Positions 49,103 to 59,408 are shown, counted from the stretch's first letter. The stretch: 64,000 bases of DNA from Candidatus Methanomethylophilaceae archaeon (GCA_944320495.1 CALUHR010000013.1:226687-290686), one strand, 5' to 3'. The notes: a model not told the origin generated them from the letters alone. Made by a program: numbers and translations.

Positions 49103-49390
49103 ATGTCTGCACACAGGTATGCCGCCTTGGGAATGGCAGTCGTATTGGTCGTTCTCACTCTGGTCCTGTTCTCGGACGAATCCATGCAGGAGGATCCGGA
49201 CATGACCGGGATAGTGAGTGATATCAAAGAGGGAACGAACGGATATACCTTCATTCTGAACACATACGACGGAAGTGTGAGGTGCTTCTTCCGCGAGAGG
49301 CCTGCAGATCTCTCGTACTGCGGCGTCTCTGGGACCTTCTCCGACGACGGGTCCATACTCTTCGTGGAGAGATTGGTCCATTTGGATCGA
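49103..49390 (+). CDS. Membrane-anchored OB-fold-like small protein, ends at CGA
   Basis: 95 residues: an N-terminal hydrophobic helix (ALGMAVVLVVLTLVLF) followed by a short beta domain (GIVSDIKEGTNGYTFILNTYDGSVRCFF...CGVSGTFSDDGSILFVERL) with the rhythm of an OB fold. TATA at about 49069, leaderless. The frame meets CGA at 49388 after VHLD and a TAA six codons later (SSHHQ). Confidence 0.65.
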
Positions 49391-49442
49391 TCGTCGCATC
49401 ATCAATAAGAATCCGAACGGGATATGTCGTCGCGGTGCAGAG

Positions 49443-50768
49443 ATGTACGTAGCTGTCGATGACACGGATTCCATGAGGGGCAATTGCACGACGTTCCTCG
49501 CAACGGAGATCATCCGCGAACTCTCCGATCTGGATCTCATAGGGAATCCGAGGCTCGTCCGTCTCAATCCTGCCGTTCCGTGGAAGACCCGTGGGAACGG
49601 GGCCTTGGTCATGCGCTTCGGACGCGGGAGAGGTCCATCCAGAATGATCGGCAGGATCGGTGACAGGGATATCGTCTGCTACGACGACTGCACGGCATGG
49701 GAGCCGGATCCCGAATCCATAAGATCGAGGGTGATCCCCCTTATGGAGGAATACCATGATCCGGAGCTATCGGATCCGGGTCTCCTGATATCGAGGACGA
49801 AGCCGTCCCAATCGTTCTATTGGAGAGGTGTCCGGACCATCATGGGTCGCGAGGACGTCGATCCCGAGATATCGAGGCTCGGGGCTATTACGCATGAGAT
49901 AAACAAGGGCCGCGGATTGATAGGATGCGTCTGCGGCATGGCATGGAGGCCCCGCGACAGCACCTTCGAGCTCCTGTCGTACAGGCCCCGCGAGAGATGG
50001 GGCACGAAGAGGGTGTTCGATCCGGACACCATAAGGTCCGTCGAGTTCGGATATCCGTCGACGTTCAACTCGTGGGAGGAGAGGTCCCATAAGGTCGCGA
50101 TGGTTCCATCGACCCCCTGTCCCGTCATGTACGGCCTCCGCGGCGATGATGAGGACGATCTCATAGAGGCCGCTCCGAGGATATCCACCGAGACCATCGA
50201 CAGATGGATGGTCTTCCTGACCAATCAGGGGACTGACGACCACATAATCCATGATCCCGACGAACTCGTTCCGAACAGGTCCTATTCAATCCACGGAACC
50301 GTATCATCCAATTCGACGCATTCGGAGGGAGGCCACACTTTCATCCGCATCGACACGGAGCTCGGCGGTCTGGACTGCGCCGCGTACGAGCCTTCTAAGG
50401 AGTTCCGCTACGTCCTCGATTGGCTGCGCCCCGGGGACGAGGTGGAGATGCTCGGAGAGCTTAGGGAGGAACCGAGGACCCTGAACCTCGAGAAGGTACA
50501 CGTCGTATCCACAATCGAGGATTCCATGAAGATCTCCAACCCGATATGTCCGATATGCTCCCGTACGATGAAGTCCACCGGGAAGGGGAACCGCTTCAAA
50601 TGCAAGAAGTGCGGGACCCGCTCGTCAGAACCCGTGACCCGCAGGGTGAGGAGGCAGATCGTCCCCGGATGGTATGAGCCTCCCACATCGGCGAGGCGCC
50701 ATCTATCCAAGCCCCTGAAGAGGATGGGTCTGGAACAACCGGTAGAGTTCGTCAATGGTCGTACTTGA
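49443..50768 (+). CDS. tiaS: tRNA(Ile2) 2-agmatinylcytidine synthetase
   Basis: 441 residues. N-terminal kinase-like domain (MYVAVDDTDSMRGNCTTFLA), KGRGLIGCVCGMAWR in the ferredoxin-like domain, an OB fold (about 275-350) and a C-terminal zinc ribbon (CPICSRTMK...CKKCGT). It attaches agmatine to C34 of tRNA-Ile(CAU) so that it reads AUA. Agmatine comes from PdaD at 22181. No CGA among some 45 Arg codons. Ends in TGA. Confidence 0.95.
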   Translation: MYVAVDDTDSMRGNCTTFLATEIIRELSDLDLIGNPRLVRLNPAVPWKTRGNGALVMRFGRGRGPSRMIGRIGDRDIVCYDDCTAWEPDPESIRSRVIPLMEEYHDPELSDPGLLISRTKPSQSFYWRGVRTIMGREDVDPEISRLGAITHEINKGRGLIGCVCGMAWRPRDSTFELLSYRPRERWGTKRVFDPDTIRSVEFGYPSTFNSWEERSHKVAMVPSTPCPVMYGLRGDDEDDLIEAAPRISTETIDRWMVFLTNQGTDDHIIHDPDELVPNRSYSIHGTVSSNSTHSEGGHTFIRIDTELGGLDCAAYEPSKEFRYVLDWLRPGDEVEMLGELREEPRTLNLEKVHVVSTIEDSMKISNPICPICSRTMKSTGKGNRFKCKKCGTRSSEPVTRRVRRQIVPGWYEPPTSARRHLSKPLKRMGLEQPVEFVNGRT

Positions 50769-50820
50769 TAATCGACACTATTTTATAAAGTACGCCGATG
50801 ACTAGCCGAGGGAACATCCC

Positions 50821-51999
50821 ATGGACGAAGCAGTCATCGTAAGCGCCGTAAGGACGCCTATAGGAAAATACGGCAAGAGCCTCGCTGGTTTCAAAGCCAC
50901 CGAACTCGGGGCCATGGTCGTGAAGGAGGCCGTCTCCCGTGCCGGTCTCCAGCCCGAGGACATCCAGGAATGCATCATGGGCAACGTCATCGGCGCAGGT
51001 CTCGGACAGAACCCCGCCAGGCAGGCCGCCATCGGCGCCGGCCTCCCCGTGGAGATCGGTTCGTTCACCGTGAACGACGTCTGCGGATCCGGACTCAAGG
51101 CCGCCATGCTCGCCTCCGACGCCATCAAGGCCGGGGAGTACGAGGTGCTCGTCGCCGGAGGAATGGAGAGTATGTCCAACGCCCCCTACCTGCTCAACGG
51201 TGCGAGGTGGGGATACAAGATGAACGACCAGAAGGTCGTCGACTCCATGGTCCACGACGGACTCTGGGACATATTCAACGACCAGCACATGGGATTCACT
51301 GGCGAGATTGTCGCCGAGAGGTTCAACGTCACCAGGGAGGACTCCGACAGGCTCTCGATGGAATCCCACATCAAGGCCGCCAAGGCCACCAAGGAGGGCA
51401 AGTTCAAGAACGAGATCCTCCCGATCACCATCCACTCCAGGAAGGGGGACACCGTCATCGACACCGATGAGGGCATCAGGGAGGACACGACCATGGAGGG
51501 CCTCGCCAAGCTGAAGCCCGTCTTCAAGAGCGACGGACAGGTCACCGCGGGTAACTCCTCCCAGCTCAGCGACGGAGCTTCCGCCCTCGTTATCACTTCC
51601 AGGAAGTGGGCCGAGGAGCACGGCATCAAGCCGATGGCGTCCATCGTCGCCTACGGCGAGAGGGGAGTCAAGCCCGAGTACATCATGGAGGCCCCCATAC
51701 CCACCACCAGGCACGTGCTGAAGAAGGCTGGAATGACCATCGACGACATCGACCTCTTCGAGCACAACGAGGCCTTCGCCTCCGCGTCCTGCGCGGTCAA
51801 GAAGGACCTGAACGTCCCCGACGAGATCTTCAACGTGAACGGAGGGGCGGTCGCGCTCGGACACCCCATCGGATGCTCCGGAGCCCGTGTCATGACCACG
51901 CTGCTCTATGCGCTCCAGGACAGGAACAAGGAGACCGGACTGGCCACCCTGTGCCTCGGCGGCGGCAACGCGGTCACCATGATTGTTCGCCGCGAGTGA
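50821..51999 (+). CDS. Acetyl-CoA C-acetyltransferase (thiolase)
   Basis: 392 residues. Nucleophile Cys in NDVCGSGLKAAM, catalytic His in EHNEAFAS and GHPIGCSGAR, and the closing GGGNAV. Unlike the archaeal DUF35-linked thiolase, this looks like a bacterial-type biosynthetic/degradative thiolase. CTATTTTATAAAG gives the promoter about 30 bases upstream. Ends in TGA. No neighbour from the mevalonate or beta-oxidation pathway is present. Confidence 0.93.
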   Translation: MDEAVIVSAVRTPIGKYGKSLAGFKATELGAMVVKEAVSRAGLQPEDIQECIMGNVIGAGLGQNPARQAAIGAGLPVEIGSFTVNDVCGSGLKAAMLASDAIKAGEYEVLVAGGMESMSNAPYLLNGARWGYKMNDQKVVDSMVHDGLWDIFNDQHMGFTGEIVAERFNVTREDSDRLSMESHIKAAKATKEGKFKNEILPITIHSRKGDTVIDTDEGIREDTTMEGLAKLKPVFKSDGQVTAGNSSQLSDGASALVITSRKWAEEHGIKPMASIVAYGERGVKPEYIMEAPIPTTRHVLKKAGMTIDDIDLFEHNEAFASASCAVKKDLNVPDEIFNVNGGAVALGHPIGCSGARVMTTLLYALQDRNKETGLATLCLGGGNAVTMIVRRE

Positions 52000-52166
52000 T
52001 ATTCGCAATCACAAACCATTTAACAAACCACTTACCATCGATTATCTTCCAGCATTGCATTATAGAGATTGTCAGATGATTATGAATAATCGATATTCTG
52101 TTGACAATTGCATTTTGGATATGTCGCATCCGTTCCGTTAGGATGGCAACGCGTATGAACGGATGA

Positions 52167-53414
52167 GTGGATTACTCCGTTATGAAGAGCCTCCAGTCCG
52201 TCTTCGGAGAGATAGATGCCAGCATGGAAGAGATAATCCAGACAGCCGTCGAGTTGGTCGGATATCCCGCATTGGCACCGATCAACGGAGGGACTGGCGA
52301 GGGGGCCAAGGCGGATTACATCGTCTCCAAGCTCAGGGGGTTCGACAGCGTCGAGCGTATCGAGTTCCCCGATGTTACTGATCCTTCTGTGATGAGGCCC
52401 AACATAATCGCCAGGAAGAATGGCAAGGGCAAGGGGACCTTGTGGATAGTGTCCCATATGGATGTGGTCCCCACTGGTGACCCGGAGTTGTGGGACACTC
52501 CTCCGTTCGAAGGAGTCTACAAAGACGGTCGCATCTACGGCAGGGGGACCGAGGATAACGGACAGTCCGTCGTGGCCTCGATGTTCGCCGCCAAGCCGTT
52601 CCTGGATGAGGAGTTCGATGGGATGTCGCTTGCCTTAGCCTATGTGGCGGACGAGGAGACCTCCAGCGTCCTCGGCATACAGAGCCTCCTGGAGAAGGGT
52701 CTGTTCTCGGAGGACGATGCGATAATGGTCCCGGACTGGGGATCCCCAGGAGGAACCATGATAGGCCTGGCGGAGAAGTCCGTCCTATGGCTGAGGTTCG
52801 TGATCGAGGGGAGGACCACCCACGGTTCCACTCCCGAGCTCGGTGTCAACGCGTACCGCGTCTCCACTCTCCTGTTGATGGACCTGATGGAATCCCTCCC
52901 GGAGAAGTTCGGCGAGAGGGATGACCGCTTCCTGAATGGCGTGTCCACGTTCGAACCGACCAAGAGGCCAGCCACTGTCGACAACGTGAACACGATACCC
53001 GGCCACGACGAGTTCTGCATGGACATCCGCCTCCTCCCTGAATACGACCCCGATGATGTGCTGCGCGAGGCCGAGGCCATCGCGAGATGCTATGCGAGGG
53101 ACACGGGCGCCGAGATCCGTGTGGAGGTCATCCAGAAGGCCGTAGCGGGAAGACCGTCGCCAGATGACAGGGAGGAGTTCACCGCCCTGGCGGAATCCGT
53201 CGAGGAGGTAATCGGAGTGAGACCGAGAGGTGTCGGGATGAGCGGCGGCACATGTGCCAACTTCTTCAGGCTCAAGGGACTGGACGCGTATGTGTGGCAG
53301 TCGGAGGGAGGGACCCTTCATGCGCCCAACGAATACGTGACGGTGGACCATCTGCTGACCGATGCGAAGGTGTACGCCTCGCTTATCCGCAGGATGTGCG
53401 TCACTCGTCGCCGA
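52167..53414 (+). CDS. M20 family metallopeptidase/deacylase, ends at CGA
   Basis: 415 residues. Dinuclear zinc ligands in SHMDVVPTG (His/Asp), GRGTEDNGQ and ADEETSSVLG (catalytic Glu); the GVNAYRVSTLL dimerisation domain follows. Close to the dipeptidase/ArgE-DapE group; substrate unknown. Start is GTG 52167 or ATG 52182. The frame meets CGA at 53412, 14 bases inside the convergent ftsY, or TGA at 53448 if CGA is read. No other in-frame CGA in 415 codons. Confidence 0.88.
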
Positions 53415-54594
53415 AGAGCCTCTGGATCATCCACTCGGTGTCGAACTTGACGATGTCGCCGTATTCCTGACCGTTGCAGACGAAGGCTATCGGCTTGTTG
53501 ATGGTGTGGGCGATCGACAGCGCGGCGCCTCCCTTGGCGTCGGTATCGATCTTCGTCAGAATGATGGTATCGATGCCGATCGCTTTGTCGAAGACGCGGG
53601 CCTGCTCTATGGCGTCGTTGCCGGCGAGGGAGTCTCCCACGAAGACCTTGAGATCGGGCTTAGCGATCCTCACGATCTTCTTCATCTCCTCGATGAGGTT
53701 GCTGTTCGTCTGCATCCTCCCGGCGGTGTCGATGAGGACGACGTCCTTCCTCTTGGAGCGGGCGTGCTCTATGGCGTCGTAGGCGACCGCCGAGGGATCG
53801 GCATCGTGGTCCTGTTTGACGATCTTGCAGCCCAGCCTCTCCGAATGGATGGTGAGCTGCTCGATGGCCCCCGCCCTGAAGGTGTCGCAGGCCGCGAGGA
53901 CGACCGTCTGGCCGTTGTTCATGATGCGGTTGGCGATCTTGGCGATGGCGGTGGTCTTGCCGGTGCCGTTGATACCGACGAACATGATGACGGTGGGTCT
54001 CTCCTGTCCGGCGAGCCATCCGTCGAAATCGAACTCGTTTATCTTCAGGACGTCGCGGACGGCGTCCCTGACGGCCATCTCCACGACCTCTTCGAGACTG
54101 TAGGAGCGGTCGTACTTCCTTCCAACTAGGTTCTCGCGGACCCCGGCCTTGATCTCCTCGACCACAGGGTATGCGACGTCCGCCTCAAGGAGGATGATCT
54201 CCAGCTCGTCGAGGATCTCGTTGAGCGGGTCCTCCTTGATCCTCTTGCCGGAGTCGCCGACGGGGACGTCGGTGGATGCGGAGGGCTTCTTACCTTCCTT
54301 CCTCTCCTGTTTCTTGAGCTTCAGCATCTCCTTCCTGGAGAGCTTGGGTTCCTCGCGGACGGGTTCCGGCTCGGGCTGCTGGATTGTTGGCTGGGAGACG
54401 ACGGGTTCCTCGGTCCTCTGGGGGACCTCGGGGGTCTCCGTCTCCACGGGCGCATGGGTGGCCTCCGGTCCCTTCTCGGGGACCGGGGGTGCGGGCGGCT
54501 GTTCGGCCTCCTCCGTCCTGTAGACCTGCTCCTCGTTGAGCTTCTTGCCCTTCGAGAAGAGTCCCTTCATCTTGGACTTGAGGGAGTCGAACAT
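53401..54594 (-). CDS. ftsY: Signal recognition particle receptor FtsY
   Basis: 397 residues. Acidic, Pro-rich A domain (about 15-90), N helical bundle, and the G domain with GINGTGKTTAIAK, DTAGRMQTN, and TKIDTDAKGG. It docks SRP-ribosome complexes to the membrane. ATG 54594 is preferred; GTG 54600 is the alternative. Directly after pfdA in a conserved rplX-pfdA-ftsY unit. Ends in TGA. Confidence 0.96.
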   Translation of the reverse strand: MFDSLKSKMKGLFSKGKKLNEEQVYRTEEAEQPPAPPVPEKGPEATHAPVETETPEVPQRTEEPVVSQPTIQQPEPEPVREEPKLSRKEMLKLKKQERKEGKKPSASTDVPVGDSGKRIKEDPLNEILDELEIILLEADVAYPVVEEIKAGVRENLVGRKYDRSYSLEEVVEMAVRDAVRDVLKINEFDFDGWLAGQERPTVIMFVGINGTGKTTAIAKIANRIMNNGQTVVLAACDTFRAGAIEQLTIHSERLGCKIVKQDHDADPSAVAYDAIEHARSKRKDVVLIDTAGRMQTNSNLIEEMKKIVRIAKPDLKVFVGDSLAGNDAIEQARVFDKAIGIDTIILTKIDTDAKGGAALSIAHTINKPIAFVCNGQEYGDIVKFDTEWMIQRLFGDE

Positions 54595-54604
54595 CGCCAC
54601 CGCC

Positions 54605-55042
54605 TCACTGCGCTCCGGCCTGCTGGCGCCTGGCCTCGTATTCCTGCTGGACGGTCTCGGACATCGCCGCCAGGTTCCTCTGGGCGTCGTTGAGCGCCTC
54701 GACGGACTTCTTGAGGGCCTCGTTGATCTCGGCGGCGTTGGCCTCGAGGTACTCGATGGAGTCGTCGGAGGTCTTCTGGACTGAGATGCCGGACCCGATG
54801 TTGGTGACGACGGTCCTGTTCCCGGTGACCTTCACGGGGATGTAGCACGAGGCTCCAACGGGCACCATGATCTCGTCGCCCTCCTTGGCGTCCTTGAACG
54901 CCTTGACGGACTCGAGGGCGAGGGAGACCTCGTCGAACGAGACGCGGAGGACCTGGACCTGGCGGTTCATGGCCTCGACCCTCTCCCTGTAGGCGTCCAC
55001 CAGGGCGATTGCCTGACGGAGCTCGTTGTCGTTCACGTTCAC
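54605..55042 (-). CDS. pfdA: Prefoldin alpha subunit
   Basis: 145 residues: two coiled-coil arms joined by a beta hairpin region (MVPVGASCYIPVKVT, GSGISVQKT). It hands unfolded proteins to the thermosome. Between rplX (4-base overlap) and ftsY. Confidence 0.95.
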   Translation of the reverse strand: MNVNDNELRQAIALVDAYRERVEAMNRQVQVLRVSFDEVSLALESVKAFKDAKEGDEIMVPVGASCYIPVKVTGNRTVVTNIGSGISVQKTSDDSIEYLEANAAEINEALKKSVEALNDAQRNLAAMSETVQQEYEARRQQAGAQ

Positions 55043-55266
55043 TCACCGATCTGGTACTTGACGGTGTGGTTGACGACCTGGTCCGCGGGGATCTCGGCGA
55101 CATCGGTGATGTCGATCTGCCACCTCTTCAGCTTGTGCTTGCTGCCGATGGTGGACAGGGCCTTCTCCTTGACGGCGGCCTCGTCCTCGGCGGCCATCTC
55201 GATGGAGAAGGGCTGCCTGATCTGCCTGGGGTCTGCGTAGTTGCCAGTGACACGGAATGCTTTCAT
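55039..55266 (-). CDS. rplX: Ribosomal protein LX (L18ae)
   Basis: 75 residues with KAFRVTGNY at the N-terminus and FSIEMAAEDEAAVKEKALSTIGSKHKLKR, the archaeal LX signature. First of rplX-pfdA-ftsY. A TATA (CTTTATTAAGGG, about 55298-55310) lies upstream in the gap after priS. Confidence 0.93.
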   Translation of the reverse strand: MKAFRVTGNYADPRQIRQPFSIEMAAEDEAAVKEKALSTIGSKHKLKRWQIDITDVAEIPADQVVNHTVKYQIGE

Positions 55267-55384
55267 GGTGATTACCTTGCCGTGTGCAACCGCACCCCCT
55301 TAATAAAGGGTTCGCTCGCGCGTAATATAGCGGGCGCAGCGTCTTCGGAGGCCAGGATGTTGTCCGGACGAATGTGCCAGACCA

Positions 55385-56614
55385 TCGGAAAAGCCTCTGT
55401 CTGCCCGCCTCCTCCGATGCGAATCCGAAATCGGCCATCTTCCTGCCTATGAGGAACACGGCGGCGAACTCGGGGACCTCCGTCTCCCCCTCCAGGGAGA
55501 AATGCTCCCCCTTCATGTCCAGCTTCGCGGGCCTCCTCATCGTGATCTTCACAGGGTCGTCGGAGTAAGCGTCAGGCACTGCCATCTGCAGGGGGTCGAA
55601 ATCCGTGAGCTGGTCCCTGGTGATGGGGGTCACGCGGAGCCCGCTCTTGCCGTGGACGGACCCGGGGAGGCGTATCAGCCTCTTGATGTCCGCCGTGACC
55701 GGCTCGTCCACCTCGCCCGAGAGTCTCGGTGCCATGTCCTCGGCCATGATCTTCACGAGGATGTTCTGGGTGGACGTGGACAGCATGGCCATGGTGTTCC
55801 TCTCGAACAGCCTGGTCCTGGCGCCCTTCAGCTCCTCCTGGGCCTTGTAGACGGTCTTGATGTCGCTGCCCTTGATGCTGGGGTACTCGCGTTTGAGCTC
55901 CTTCCCGTCCCCGTCGCAGAAGTCGTTGACGACGTCCATGAGGCCGTGGCGCATTCTCAGCCTCCATCCTCCCGCATCCGCGGGAGGGATCAGCCTGTCC
56001 TTGGCGACGTTGGTGCGCATGCCTGACCCCGTGACGACCTTGGACGTGGCGACCCTGTTGTAAGGGAAGACCCAGTCGATGTTGAGGCCGGACCCGGTGA
56101 TGTAGTCCACGAGCTCGCGCCTCTCGTGCGTCCCTAGCTCCATGACGTCCGGCGTGCGGACGTGGGCGTGGTACCCCCTTCCGCCGGAGAACGTGATGTG
56201 GACCTGCTCCTCCGAGAATCCCAGGTCCCCGAGCAGGAAGGAGTCGACGAGGTTCATCATCTCCGAGCGGATCTGCCTGAGCATCTCCGCATAGGTCATG
56301 TTCGCGGCGCCCTCCAGGTGGTCGGCGTCCAGGTCGAAGATGAGCTCCGCCCCGAGCCACTCCTTCTCGTCCATGGTGGGGGCGTCCGGCTTGCGGTAGT
56401 ATGACGTGGAGTAGTAGCTGTGCGCGGGGACGTTCCCCTGCATGTACCGGCGCAGCTCTTCGGGGCTGCTGAACGATAGGTGCCTCTGGACGTAGTTCCT
56501 GTCGAAGAACATGAAGCCGAACTCCCTGCGGGCGAACCTGTCTGGCACAATGGGACCGTCCGTCCGGTAGTACTTCTTGAACGCCTTGAGCATGAAGCGG
56601 GAGTTCGGGTCCAT
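55385..56614 (-). CDS. priS: DNA primase catalytic small subunit PriS, ends at CGA
   Basis: 409 residues. The catalytic Asp pair is in LIFDLDADHLEG, with SGGRGYHAHV and the RLPGSVHGKSGLRV region behind. It makes primers with PriL. ATG 56614 is 25 bases after a GGATATACGC TATA, so leaderless. The frame meets CGA at 55387-55385 (after AGRQRLF), in front of the rplX promoter; otherwise it stays open across that promoter and all of rplX. No other CGA in 410 codons. Confidence 0.92.
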
Positions 56615-56709
56615 CGCCACGAGGACGGGGAGCGCGTATATCCATTTTCTGGGGAGCGTACGAAGGAACCTCCGAGATGCCTTTATCCGGTGACGGCTTA
56701 CGAGGCCCG

Positions 56710-57546
56710 ATGAGCGAGAGCGTCCCAGTCTACGACAACCACATCCACATGTCCCCCTCCGGGAGGAACGTCGAGGCCCTGAAGGAGTACCAGGCCGCCG
56801 GCGGGACGGGGCTGACGCTGGTGACGTTGCCCTACCCCGAGGTCCGCATCCGCGAGGGCGCGGACTTCGAGAGGTCGTATCAAATAACGTACGGTCTGGC
56901 ACAGCGCGCCAGGGAGGAGACGGACCTGGAGATCAACATCGCCGTGGGGCCGTATCCGATTCTCCTGATATCCCTCGCCGAGGCCTACGGCCTGGAGAGG
57001 GCGGAGGAGATCATGATCGAGGGGATGGAGGCTGCCGCGAGGGACGTGGCCGAGGGGCGCGCCGTCGCCCTCGGCGAGATAGGGAGGCCCCACTTCCCCG
57101 TGTCCGAGGAGATATGGGACGCGTCCAACAGGGTCCTGCTCCGCGGCATGTAGCTCGCCCGCGAGGTAGACTGCCCCGTCATCATCCACTGCGAGTCCGA
57201 GGCCGACACCGACCGCTCCCTGGCGGAGCTGGCCGACCGCGCAGGTCTGGACAGGGGCAGGGTCGTGAAGCACTCGTCCCCGCCGTGGGTGACCCCTGAG
57301 GAGACGCACGGGGTGATGCCGTCGATACCCGCCTCCAAGACCAACACCAGGGAGGCCATCGGGAAGGGCACCGACCGCTTCATGATAGAGACCGACTACA
57401 TCGACGACCCTTCCAAGCCGGGCGCGATCATGTCGGTGAACACAGTCCCCAAACGGGTCAGGGCATGGCTCGCCAACGGCGAGGTGTCCGTGGAGAGCAT
57501 CCACAGGATCTGCGGGGACATTCCGAACTCACTTTACAGGAGATGA
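56710..57546 (+). CDS. TatD-related metal-dependent hydrolase with in-frame TAG (pyrrolysine candidate)
   Basis: 278 residues if TAG at 57151-57153 (codon 148) is read. The first part has the TIM-barrel metal motif YDNHIHMSP and ALGEIGRPHF; the part after TAG continues in the same frame with LAREVDCPVIIHCESEADTD, HSSPPWVTPEE and FMIETDYIDDP, completing the COG1099-type metal site. Both halves are needed. Position 148 lies in a helix before the IIHCE strand. Leaderless start 30 bases after CTTTATCC. Ends in TGA, 5 bases before the next gene. Confidence 0.9.
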
Positions 57547-57551
57547 CAGCG

Positions 57552-58298
57552 ATGGCAAGGATACTCTGCGTGTACGACGAGGGCTCTGTGGTGGACACGC
57601 CCCTGATCGGGGCCAAGGGCTTCTCGATGCTCATAGAATCGGGCGGGAAGCGCGTGCTCTTCGACACAGGCCTCAGGGACAGGTACCTCTCCCACAACCT
57701 GGAGTACCTGGAGATCGACCCCGCCTCGATAGACGCCGTGGTCGTGTCGCAGTCCCATCCGGACAACTGCAGGGCGATAAACGCCCTCCTCGACCGGAGG
57801 TCCGAGCCGGTGGACGTGTACGCTCCGTCCGGCCTCTACGCGGGGAAGAAGGGCGTGCTGTCCAAGAGCGCCGGCCTCTCCGACGAGAACAGGGAGAAGG
57901 TCCGTCTGCACGACCTGGAGGGATGGTTCGAGGTGGCCCCGGACGTATGGGTCACACCCCCGATCGCCTACGCCGACGGCTACAGGGAGGCGTTCGTCGT
58001 CATCGACGGGAAGCGCCTGACCATCGTGAGCGGCAGGGCCCGCGACGGTCCCGGCCCCGTCCTGGACGCCGTGAGGCAGAGGTTCGGCAGGGATGCAAGA
58101 TCATTCGTGGGGGCGATCCTCCTGGAGAAGGTGAAGAAGCCCGTGGCGGAGGCATACGCGCAGGAACTGGACGCATGCGGATGCACCGACCTCCACCTGA
58201 ACCACTGCACCGGCAGGGACGGCATGACAAACATGAGGGTCCACTTCGGCCTCACGGGCGTGGATGAGTTCTACGTCGGCATGTCCCTGGATGTCTGA
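57552..58298 (+). CDS. Metallo-beta-lactamase-fold protein with degenerate motif
   Basis: 248 residues of the COG1237 group (GFSMLIESGGKRVLFDTG near the start). The canonical HxHxDH becomes SQSHPDN, losing several ligands, although later elements (NHCTG near the C-terminus) are in place, so metal use may differ. It follows the TatD-like gene closely, with GGAG before ATG 57552. Substrate unknown. Confidence 0.75.
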   Translation: MARILCVYDEGSVVDTPLIGAKGFSMLIESGGKRVLFDTGLRDRYLSHNLEYLEIDPASIDAVVVSQSHPDNCRAINALLDRRSEPVDVYAPSGLYAGKKGVLSKSAGLSDENREKVRLHDLEGWFEVAPDVWVTPPIAYADGYREAFVVIDGKRLTIVSGRARDGPGPVLDAVRQRFGRDARSFVGAILLEKVKKPVAEAYAQELDACGCTDLHLNHCTGRDGMTNMRVHFGLTGVDEFYVGMSLDV

Positions 58299-58352
58299 GG
58301 CTTTTGTAACATAGGATTATATACAAGCTCAATCCAACTGGAGACGATTCAA

Positions 58353-59240
58353 ATGCACTGGCGTCTAAGGACAGCGGCCATGTTCGTGGCGATGACCGGC
58401 ATACTCGTGGTCGTCGGCACGGTAGTGGGCTCGTTGCTCGGGAACTGGACGATGGGACTGCTCGCGATGTTCGCGGTGTCGGTCATCTTCAACCTCTACA
58501 CATACTTCTTCTCCAAGAAGTGCGCCCTCAGGGCCAACAAGGTCAGGCTCGTCACGAGGGAGCAGGAGCCCAGGCTCTACGGCATCGTGGAGAACCTGGC
58601 CATGAAAGCGGGGCTCCCCATGCCGGAGGTCGGCGTCTCCGAGGTGCCCATGCCCAACGCGTTCGCCACCGGCAGGAATCCCAAGGACGCGGCCGTCGTG
58701 GCCACCCGTCCCCTGCTCAACCTCCTCACCGACGAGGAGCTCGAGGGCGTCATGGCGCACGAGCTCTCCCACGTGAAGAACAGGGACATCCTCGTCATGT
58801 CGGTCGCATCCCTGATGGCCTCCCTCGTCGCCTACGTCACGAGGATCGCCGTCTGGTCCACGATGTTCAGCGACGAGAGGAACGGTGCCAGCATGCTCCT
58901 CGTGCTGCTTGCCGACATAACCCTGCCCATCGCGGCCATGCTCGTGCAGCTGGGTGTCTCCAGGAACAGGGAGTACCTCGCCGACGAGACCGGCGCGAGG
59001 ATGACCGGCAAGCCCATGGCGCTGGCCAGCGCCCTCACGAAGATCGAGGGCGGATGCAGCTCCAGGGCGAACAACTACGACAACCCCTCGTACGAGAGCG
59101 TGTGGATCTCCAACCCCCTCGGGAGCAGGAAGGCCAGCGGGCTGATCAACCTCTTCAGGACCCACCCGACCACCCCCGACAGGATCGCCAGGCTGAAGGC
59201 CCTGGACGAGGAGATCAACGGCGTAAGGCACGTGCTCTGA
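58353..59240 (+). CDS. htpX: HtpX-type membrane zinc protease
   Basis: 295 residues. Membrane helices at 6-45 and about 152-200, catalytic HELSH (MAHELSHVKNRD) and the third ligand region SRNREYLADETGA. It degrades misfolded membrane proteins. Start ATG 58353, TATA-like TTATATACAAGC upstream. Ends in TGA. Confidence 0.94.
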   Translation: MHWRLRTAAMFVAMTGILVVVGTVVGSLLGNWTMGLLAMFAVSVIFNLYTYFFSKKCALRANKVRLVTREQEPRLYGIVENLAMKAGLPMPEVGVSEVPMPNAFATGRNPKDAAVVATRPLLNLLTDEELEGVMAHELSHVKNRDILVMSVASLMASLVAYVTRIAVWSTMFSDERNGASMLLVLLADITLPIAAMLVQLGVSRNREYLADETGARMTGKPMALASALTKIEGGCSSRANNYDNPSYESVWISNPLGSRKASGLINLFRTHPTTPDRIARLKALDEEINGVRHVL

Positions 59241-59325
59241 GGTCTCCGTCCGAGGCCGTAAACCCTTTCCGTTGTCCTTAAGTCGGGACTGGACATGGGG
59301 TTCGTTTTCTTTTCCATATGGGCCT

Positions 59326-59366
59326 CCGGAACCTTCACAATGGAAAAACCCGGAACCTTCACAATG
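59326..59366. repeat. Tandem 17-base operator-like direct repeats
   Basis: CCGGAACCTTCACAATG occurs at 59326-59342 and 59350-59366, 24 bases apart, just upstream of the TATA-like TATATCTATAATTG of the ATPase gene. The spacing (about two helical turns) suggests binding of one regulator to both copies. Confidence 0.6.
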
Positions 59367-59408
59367 TATATCTATAATTGATTGCGTTATTCCAAACCGT
59401 GAGCCCCA

